Shown here piece by piece: positions 58,392 through 64,000 of a stretch of DNA of 64,000 bases. The stretch's first letter is position 1. Every line of letters starts with the position of its first letter. Position numbers and translations under genes: made by a program. Origin of the DNA: Dentipellis sp. KUC8613 (taxonomy: Eukaryota; Basidiomycota; Agaricomycetes; Russulales; Hericiaceae); assembly GCA_002286715.1 (NCBI GenBank), contig NSJX01000007.1, positions 478,499 through 542,498 of the forward strand, given 5' to 3'. Below the pieces are notes generated by a model, which had not been told where the DNA came from, did not search any database, and worked only from the letters and a program-made list of their open reading frames with translations.

Positions 58392-58839
58392 ATGGACTTC
58401 TCACAATTCAATGCCGCCGAGCAGGCGCACATGTCGAGGGTCATCGAGAAGAAGCAGGTGTGTCCTCTGCCATGCCGTTCCCACTGTTCAATCACTCACG
58501 GACGTTTTGTCTCCAGATGCAAGACTTCCTGCGGATGTATTCCAACCTCGTTGAGAGGTGCTTCACTTCCTGCTGCAACGATTTCACAAGCAAGGCATTG
58601 TCGTCCAAGGAGGTACGTGGTCCTGTACCTTCGGAGCCTTTGCGCGTCGCCTCACGGGTGCAATAGGAGCAATGCATGTTGAACTGTGCGGACAAATTCC
58701 TCAAGCATTCGGAGAGAGTGGGTGCACGCTTCGCGGAGCAGAACGCAGGTACGTTGGACACGCGTATTCGTGTTTTATGGTCAGGACGTTGACGACGCGT
58801 CTCTTCATCTCAGAGGCCATGGGAGCACTGCAAAAATGA
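58392..58839 (+). CDS. TIM9: Mitochondrial intermembrane-space chaperone TIM9
   Basis: TIM9 with TIM10 escorts hydrophobic carrier proteins across the mitochondrial intermembrane space to TIM22. Four exons (58392-58457, 58517-58612, and two short 3' exons) encode 89 residues, the usual length. After [20 protein letters not shown] comes [20 protein letters not shown] with the first CX3C, then [11 protein letters not shown] with the second CX3C, and [20 protein letters not shown] at the end. The SNLVERCF phrase is characteristic of TIM9 rather than TIM8, 10 or 13. All four disulphide cysteines are present. No presequence, as expected of an oxidatively trapped protein. Confidence 0.92.
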
Positions 58840-59522
58840 CCACATACCTCAGCTAGACACTTCTAATGTACCAATCGTCTAATATGCCAAGCAGCTGCCC
58901 TCACCACTGTCCGCTGCCCTGACACTTCATTTGAAAAGCTGTCGCTGAGTCCGCCTTGATGCGCTGGGGGCATCGGCGCGTGTAAGTCATGTCCGAATCA
59001 TACCCTGACTCCTGGACTCCGCGTAGGGTCATAAACACGCCAAACGTCGCCTCTCCTGAGCCTAAGACCCGAGCGCGAGCATTGAGGACCCTCGGAAAGC
59101 TGCTAGAATCATCTATGTATGTGCAGTACATTGCATTTGCACATCCACTGGCTCAGACACTTTGTGGTCTGTTGGGTCCTAAGGAACTTCACTTCAAGGC
59201 GGCTTGCCTCGCGCACCCTTGTTGTTACTAGCACGTCTTCGTAAGTTTGCAGTATATCGTAGTAGATGCACATGCCATATATAAGTACCACAGAGATCCG
59301 TTGTTTCTCGGGAAATTTTGACAAAACCGGGGAGAAACACGATCGCCGTGTGGGCCACGTGGCCGAGGTGTCGGGAGAATGATTTTGGAAACTTGAGGTC
59401 GATTGCTAAGTTTCGTTCAGTCCAGGCATAGCCGACACGCGGCGGAAGCAACATGGTAACTGAACTCCATTTTCCTTTATCTCACAGACGACCCTGGTTT
59501 CTCTTTCTTACAAACCATCACC
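58840..59522. other. Intergenic, promoter of peroxiredoxin gene
   Basis: About 680 bases with no supported gene or RNA; short ORFs only. The upstream region of the peroxiredoxin ends at 59522. Confidence 0.45.
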
Positions 59523-60367
59523 ATGCCGCACCCTCTTGTTGGAAAACCTGCTCCCCCGCTCACCACCCTCCATAACTACGACGGAGAGGTGTACGAATTC
59601 ATCCCGGAGAAGGTCGGTGCTCCGACTGCCCTCTTCTTCTTCCCCAAGGCTGGTGAGAGTGCCAAGTGCATCGATTTTGGGCCGTTGTTGATTTTTTCTC
59701 CTCCCCAGGTACCTATGGCTGCACGCGTGAAGTCTGCCAGTTCAGGGATGCGCTCGTAGGTATGTTTAGACCATTTGACTCGGTGCTCCGGGGCAGCGGA
59801 GAGTCTGACATCTGTCGCCTGGTCATCAGACGAGACCGTCTTCAAGGACTCGAAGCTCAATGTCATCGGTGTCAGTCCCGATCCTGTTGACAAGCTTAAG
59901 GCCTTCGCCGAGAAGCACAATGTCACTGTATGTCCGCTCTCTATCGCGTCTGTCTTTCGAGCCACGCTCACGCCGACTCCTCTCTTAGTATCCCATTCTG
60001 AGCGACGAGAAGGGCGACGCCCGCAAGGCATACTGCCCTGGGAAGGGTCTCTTTGGGCTGACTGAGGCCCGAGTGACCTACTTTATAAATCAGGATGGCA
60101 CCGTCCGGTAAGTGTCTTGGATCGCCATTCTCAGGCTCAACGTCCTCCGGCACTCGATTAACCGGGATTCCCACTCTCAGAGACGCCCTCGACGCCACGG
60201 TCAACTATGGAGCGCATGTGAAGTTCGTGTCGAAGTGTCTCGCTGAGCTCGAGGAGGAGAAGAAGAAGGACGCAGAGCCCGCTGCGTCTGAGCCTGCTCC
60301 CGCCGCAGCCGCAGCTACCGACGCCCCCGCCACCGACGCAGCGCCTGCCGCCGAGACGACCGCCTAG
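59523..60367 (+). CDS. Thioredoxin-dependent peroxiredoxin, PrxQ/BCP (DOT5) type
   Basis: The enzyme reduces hydroperoxides with a peroxidatic cysteine and thioredoxin. The exons read here are 59523-59652, 59709-59759, 59830-59927, then two more. MPHPLVGKPAPPLTTLHNYD is followed by PTALFFFPKAGTYGCTREVC, carrying the peroxidatic Cys and, four residues later, the resolving Cys (CTREVC), as in PrxQ. Then come LNVIGVSPDPVDKLKAFAEK, ILSDEKGDARKAYCPGKGLF and VTYFINQDGTVRDALDATVN. The tail is unusual: a Glu/Lys stretch and then about 35 residues almost wholly Ala, Pro, Glu, Asp and Thr (KDAEPAASEPAPAAAAAT...), absent from typical members. Nuclear or cytosolic placement is unclear. Confidence 0.9.
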
Positions 60368-60978
60368 GCACACAATAGCGGATCGCCGTCGCGCCTTCCG
60401 AGAAAAGGGAAGGTGGATAGCGCTGCAACCCATATCGTTGTGTCGTCTGTGCTTGTGTCATTCCTCCCGTGTTTCCGTGCTGACATCATACGAGTCTCGT
60501 GCTTTGCATTTTGGATAATGATGTTCCCTCTTTCGCAATGCGTGAAACCTGGACGTCGATTCGATGTTGTGGACTTGACGCTTTGATTTACACGTGTCTA
60601 ATGTGCCCCGTTTTCCGCTTTATACATGACCAGACATGACTGGATTTTTGCGACTCGGACTACTCTGCTGTACTCTGCCGAGACTGTGTACGATCCGACT
60701 CGGACAATTGAGGTGCGACATTGTCTTGTAGTTCGAGTTACCGGCTCTGTCTTGTGTTGCGGGGTAATCACATGCCTGGGATGTCACCAGTGCCAGTACA
60801 GGCGACGCACTGTCATGATCAGCCGTGTCGACTCGGCGTACAAATACCGTTCTTGCAGGATCCTCACTACCACCAGACCACCATCTCCATCTCTTCTTGC
60901 TTGGACCGTCCGACTTTGAAGGACAGACTTGGAAATTTCGAAAGTTGTTCTGCATCTACTCGTAGCGCCGTTACCGAA
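60368..60978. other. Intergenic, promoter of nitronate monooxygenase gene
   Basis: About 610 bases between two plus-strand genes; no supported feature. Confidence 0.5.
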
Positions 60979-62567
60979 ATGATCGAGACGCGCGTCACTA
61001 GGTTGTTGGGGATCCGTGTGTAAGTTGCTGGCTCACAAACCCTCTCAGGGTACTCTGAAGCAAGTACTGATACGCCTTTGGACTCAGACCCATTGTGCAG
61101 GGTGGCATGCAATGGTAAGATACCCTGCAGACGTGTGTCTTCCGGATCTCCGAGCTCATCGGAGAGGGATTTGATAGGGTCGGCTTGCCGCCCCTGGTTG
61201 CAGCTGTATCAAATGCAGGCGGACTTGGTGCGTAATAGCCGTGTTCATGTTCTATATACTCACACTAATGTGGGTCGTGTCTAGGTGTTCTCACTGCTCT
61301 GACGCAGCCATCCCCCCAAGCGCTGCGCGAGGCCATCCGCGAGACGCGCAAACGCACGTCCAAGAACTTCGGCGTCAATATCACACTGCTGCCGTCGATT
61401 AATCCCCCTGATTATGAGGGATATGCACGCGCTGCAGTGGAGGAAGGAGTGCGCATTTTTGAGACCGCAGGAAATAATCGTGAGTTTGGTTTTACGAACC
61501 TGTCATTTTGCGAGCGGCTGGGAGGGCCATTTGCACAACGGAACACTTATACGTGCCATGTCTTTCAGCTGGCCCTTTGATTGCATTCTTCAAGTCGCAA
61601 GGTTGCACTGTCATTCACAAGTGTACCACGATCCGGCATGCTAAGGTATGGCCCGGTACTTTTGCCTCCAAAAGAGAGCAAGATTGACGATTTTTGGTTT
61701 AGTCTGCAGAGAAGAAGGGCGTGGATATCCTCAGTGTCGATGGATTCGAATGTGAGCTTGACATGAATATAAGCCACGCTGTTTCCAGACTGAAAGGCCT
61801 CCCTTAGGTGCTGGCCATCCGGGAGAGGAAGACATTGGCGGTCTAGTCCTGGTACGCACCTTCGACCTTTCGCGCAGTGCTGCTCCTCAACAAGACTGCG
61901 TCCATAGTTTGCACGCGCGGCCAAAGAGCTGAAGATACCGTTCATTGCTTCCGGTGGAATTGCAGACAGCCGTGGATTCGCTGCAGCATTGGCTCTCGGC
62001 GCGGAGGTATGTAGTTCATATATCAAAAGCCTGCTGTCGTTCTGACCATGATTTCAGGGCATAAATATGGGTATGATCTAGTGGTTTTATCCCTTGAACA
62101 GATGCTGACTTGATCTTAGGCACGCGCTTCATGTGCACTGTCGAGAGGTTGGTGAAGAGGATTACCTTGGAGCAGTGGAGATTCTGATCTCTTCCGGCAG
62201 TTCAATCCACCAGAACATCAAGGAGAAGATTGTGGCATCTACTGAACAGGACACGGTCCATATTTTCCGTACTTTGCACAATACGGCACGTGTATTCAAG
62301 AACAAGGTCTCGCAAGAGGTTGTGGCTCTTGAGCGGCGGCCCGGTGGCGCGAAGTTCGAGGAGCTGCGTGACCTTGTGTCGGGGCAGCGGGGCCGACTCG
62401 TGTATGAGAACGGAGACCCAGATTATGGAATTTGGTCAGCCGGAGTAACGTTGGGGCTCATCAACGACATACCGACATGCGAGGAGCTTGTCGCCAGGAT
62501 GGAACGGGAAACGGAAGAGATTATTGAAGGGTTGGGGAAGCTGAGGACCAAGCAGGCGAAGCTGTGA
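60979..62567 (+). CDS. Nitronate monooxygenase (2-nitropropane dioxygenase family)
   Basis: This FMN-dependent TIM barrel oxidises alkyl nitronates, a detoxification activity. ATG 60979 (MIETRVTRLLGIRVPIVQGG) opens with the family phrase leading to GMQWVGLPPLVAAVSNAGGL across an intron. Following blocks are GVLTALTQPSPQALREAIRE, NFGVNITLLPSINPPDYEGY, VRIFETAGNN, GCTVIHKCTTIRHAKSAEKK, VDILSVDGFECAGHPGEEDI (catalytic His region), IPFIASGGIADSRGFAAALA (phosphate/FMN binding), and EGINMGTRFMCTVESSIHQN. It ends KLRTKQAKL with TGA at 62565-62567. About eight introns. It belongs to the class I NMO lineage by the CAGHPGE motif, and the physiological substrate may be propionate-3-nitronate, as in other fungi (inference). 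Confidence 0.9.
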
Positions 62568-62774
62568 TATCTTGATATTTACCTTTGTACAACATCTTGC
62601 CAACATGATGAGATACGTCGAACAAAAAGGAGAAAGGTCGCGAAGATGAAACGCGGTCACGCGAAGAGAGAGGTCCACGTGACCGCGTTGCTGCCTCGTG
62701 TTGTCCACGCAGTTGAACTTTTGATTCGATTCGCTGAGCGGTCCTTTGTCGCTTTTGTCCGTCTCGTCGCCACC

Positions 62775-64000
62775 ATGCAAGCCCTCGACACACCTTCGCC
62801 TCCCGCCGCATCATCTCTCCAAGTACCCCAACGCATGTCACCACCAACTACCCCGCCCTATTCATCTATTTCTCCGATTTCGCGAAGAGCGACACCTTCG
62901 GATGACTCTTCCTTCGAACTCTCCTTCGACTACGAATTGGACTCAGAAGGCCGCTATGTACGCGTATCGAAAGGCGGATCGAAGTCTAGCCAGTCCTCTC
63001 CACCCACGCCCATCGATCCTCCGGCACGACATTCTCCTCCGAAGGAGGATCTACTGGGACCCATATCACCAGGAGCTCGGGAATCTCCCCTCCGACGTCT
63101 TTCTCTGTCGCGCTCAGAAAGCCTCCCTGGTATCGTTCCGTCAAGCACCGATCAACCAGAATCCTCTGATTCTCTGACTACTGGCGCGACCGCGACCCAC
63201 GGCCTCTCCACCGCTCGCTCCTTCCAACGCGTCGCCTCGACACCCTCGGTAATGCTTCGCGGCGCCGGCCGGAACCTCGCGCAACCGCAGCGCGTCACTC
63301 TGCAGGAGTACAAGGAGATGGAGGAGAAGATTCGACATCAGGAGTTGATAGACGAAGCGAAGATGCGCGCAGCCGAGCGCGGGGCACAAGAGGAGAAGGA
63401 GAACCTCGACGGTGTGGACCATGCTCGCGAAGGACTGAGCGTCGTCACGAGCATGTCGCGTCGGCGTTCACCCCCTCGGTCCGCGCCCCCAGTCTCTGAC
63501 GCGTATTCCAGCCTTCTACCCCGCTCCTCGGTGACCGGTCATTCTATTGGATCTACGGCCTCGTCCAGCTCGAGACCGTTAGCAGACGTCGTGCCTATGC
63601 CCCAGCGTGCTTCGTCGCTTAGCCGACATCTCGCGCACGGTGTGAACCGCGCAGGCCGGATACTCACGAAAGCCGCTATCTTAAAAGGAATGAATAAGAT
63701 TGTTGAGGTCGAAACAGTCGCAGGCGGAGTCGACGGTAATGATCCTACTCCCCAGATAGATGTTAGGGCAGAAGAACCTGCGCTCCCCGAAGTCGCACCT
63801 ACCTCCAATGGTGCATCCTCACAAGCTGCAGGTTCATCACACCTCTTGTCCACTTCCACTGCCGGTCGCCCGCGACGGTCTGCTAGTTTGAGTGATGCAT
63901 CCGGTGGGTCTTCAGCTCTTCTTCACACTATGTTCCCTATCGTATTCATTTGCGTCGTTACTCGATATCCTCCGTGTTTCTCATACTCGCATTCTTTTAG
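62775..64000 (+). CDS. N-terminal exon of an unidentified low-complexity protein (runs off the window)
   Basis: I do not recognise this. From ATG 62775 (MQALDTPSPPAASSLQVPQR) a single frame stays open for about 375 codons to a likely GT donor at about 63905 after ASLSDASG; the following 95 bases look like intron. The product is Ser/Pro/Arg-rich and disordered, with many SP/TP dipeptides, phosphorylation-type sites (SRRATPSDDSSFELSFDYEL, RRLSLSRSES) and one coiled-coil-like charged stretch (QEYKEMEEKIRHQELIDEAK). Such N-termini precede kinases and cytoskeletal or cell-cycle regulators in basidiomycetes, but the functional domain would lie beyond base 64000. Codon use and the long open frame support coding. 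Confidence 0.6.
   Translation, partial: MQALDTPSPPAASSLQVPQRMSPPTTPPYSSISPISRRATPSDDSSFELSFDYELDSEGRYVRVSKGGSKSSQSSPPTPIDPPARHSPPKEDLLGPISPGARESPLRRLSLSRSESLPGIVPSSTDQPESSDSLTTGATATHGLSTARSFQRVASTPSVMLRGAGRNLAQPQRVTLQEYKEMEEKIRHQELIDEAKMRAAERGAQEEKENLDGVDHAREGLSVVTSMSRRRSPPRSAPPVSDAYSSLLPRSSVTGHSIGSTASSSSRPLADVVPMPQRASSLSRHLAHGVNRAGRILTKAAILKGMNKIVEVETVAGGVDGNDPTPQIDVRAEEPALPEVAPTSNGASSQAAGSSHLLSTSTAGRPRRSASLSDASGGSSALLHTMFPIVFICVVTRYPPCFSYSHSF

Noticed and set aside
58900..59460. Short ORFs between TIM9 and the peroxiredoxin
   Set aside because: No conserved motif and no coherent exon chain; treated as intergenic.

Overview
The window is nuclear DNA of a filamentous basidiomycete, most likely an Agaricomycete. 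Genes are packed on both strands, and nearly all are cut by short introns of about 45-60 nt with GT...AG ends and CTNAC-like branch sites. The products are typical eukaryotic and fungal ones: PRP8, PRP24, SMC6, TIM9, KRE6-type glucan synthesis protein and a Zn2Cys6 regulator. I see no prokaryotic operons, CRISPR arrays, transposon ORFs, viral genes or secondary-metabolite cluster. Boundaries were read by hand from frame, splice signals and family similarity, so outer coordinates are firmer than some internal exons.

Left part (1-24.9 kb): start of PRP8 (-), a small Dabb-domain protein (+), a large PX-PH phospholipase D (-), a MYND zinc-finger protein (-), an FMP52-like NAD(P)-binding protein (+), a TcuA-like flavoprotein (-) and an SDR oxidoreductase (-), PRP24/SART3 (+), a MATH-BTB protein (+) and GRASP/GRH1 (-). 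The 1.8 kb that follows is gene-poor and holds one doubtful small spliced ORF.

Middle (26.6-50.3 kb): a run of plus-strand genes. These are a single-exon PPR protein, a Zn2Cys6 transcription factor, the SUMO E1 subunit AOS1, a KRE6/SKN1 GH16 membrane protein, dihydrofolate synthase, a ULP2/SENP6-type SUMO protease and SMC6. A minus-strand two-helix membrane protein of unknown function lies just before SMC6. Two SUMO-cycle genes and one subunit of the SUMO-linked Smc5/6 complex therefore lie within 18 kb.

Right part (50.9-64 kb): mitochondrial branched-chain keto acid dehydrogenase E1 alpha (-), diverging from a signal-anchored glycoprotein (+); an 87-residue basic protein (-); an intron-bearing tRNA-Ala(AGC) followed by a decayed tandem array of tRNA-Ala-like copies; DAHP synthase (-) with a clear TATA box; TIM9, a PrxQ-type peroxiredoxin and a nitronate monooxygenase (all +); and the first exon of an unidentified low-complexity protein that runs off the window.

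No single new system stands out. The most notable points are the 12-nt micro-exon that encodes part of the SMC6 Walker A loop, the 14-nt micro-exon plus GC-AG intron that splits the zinc cluster of the transcription factor, the tRNA-Ala tandem array, and the SUMO/SMC neighbourhood.
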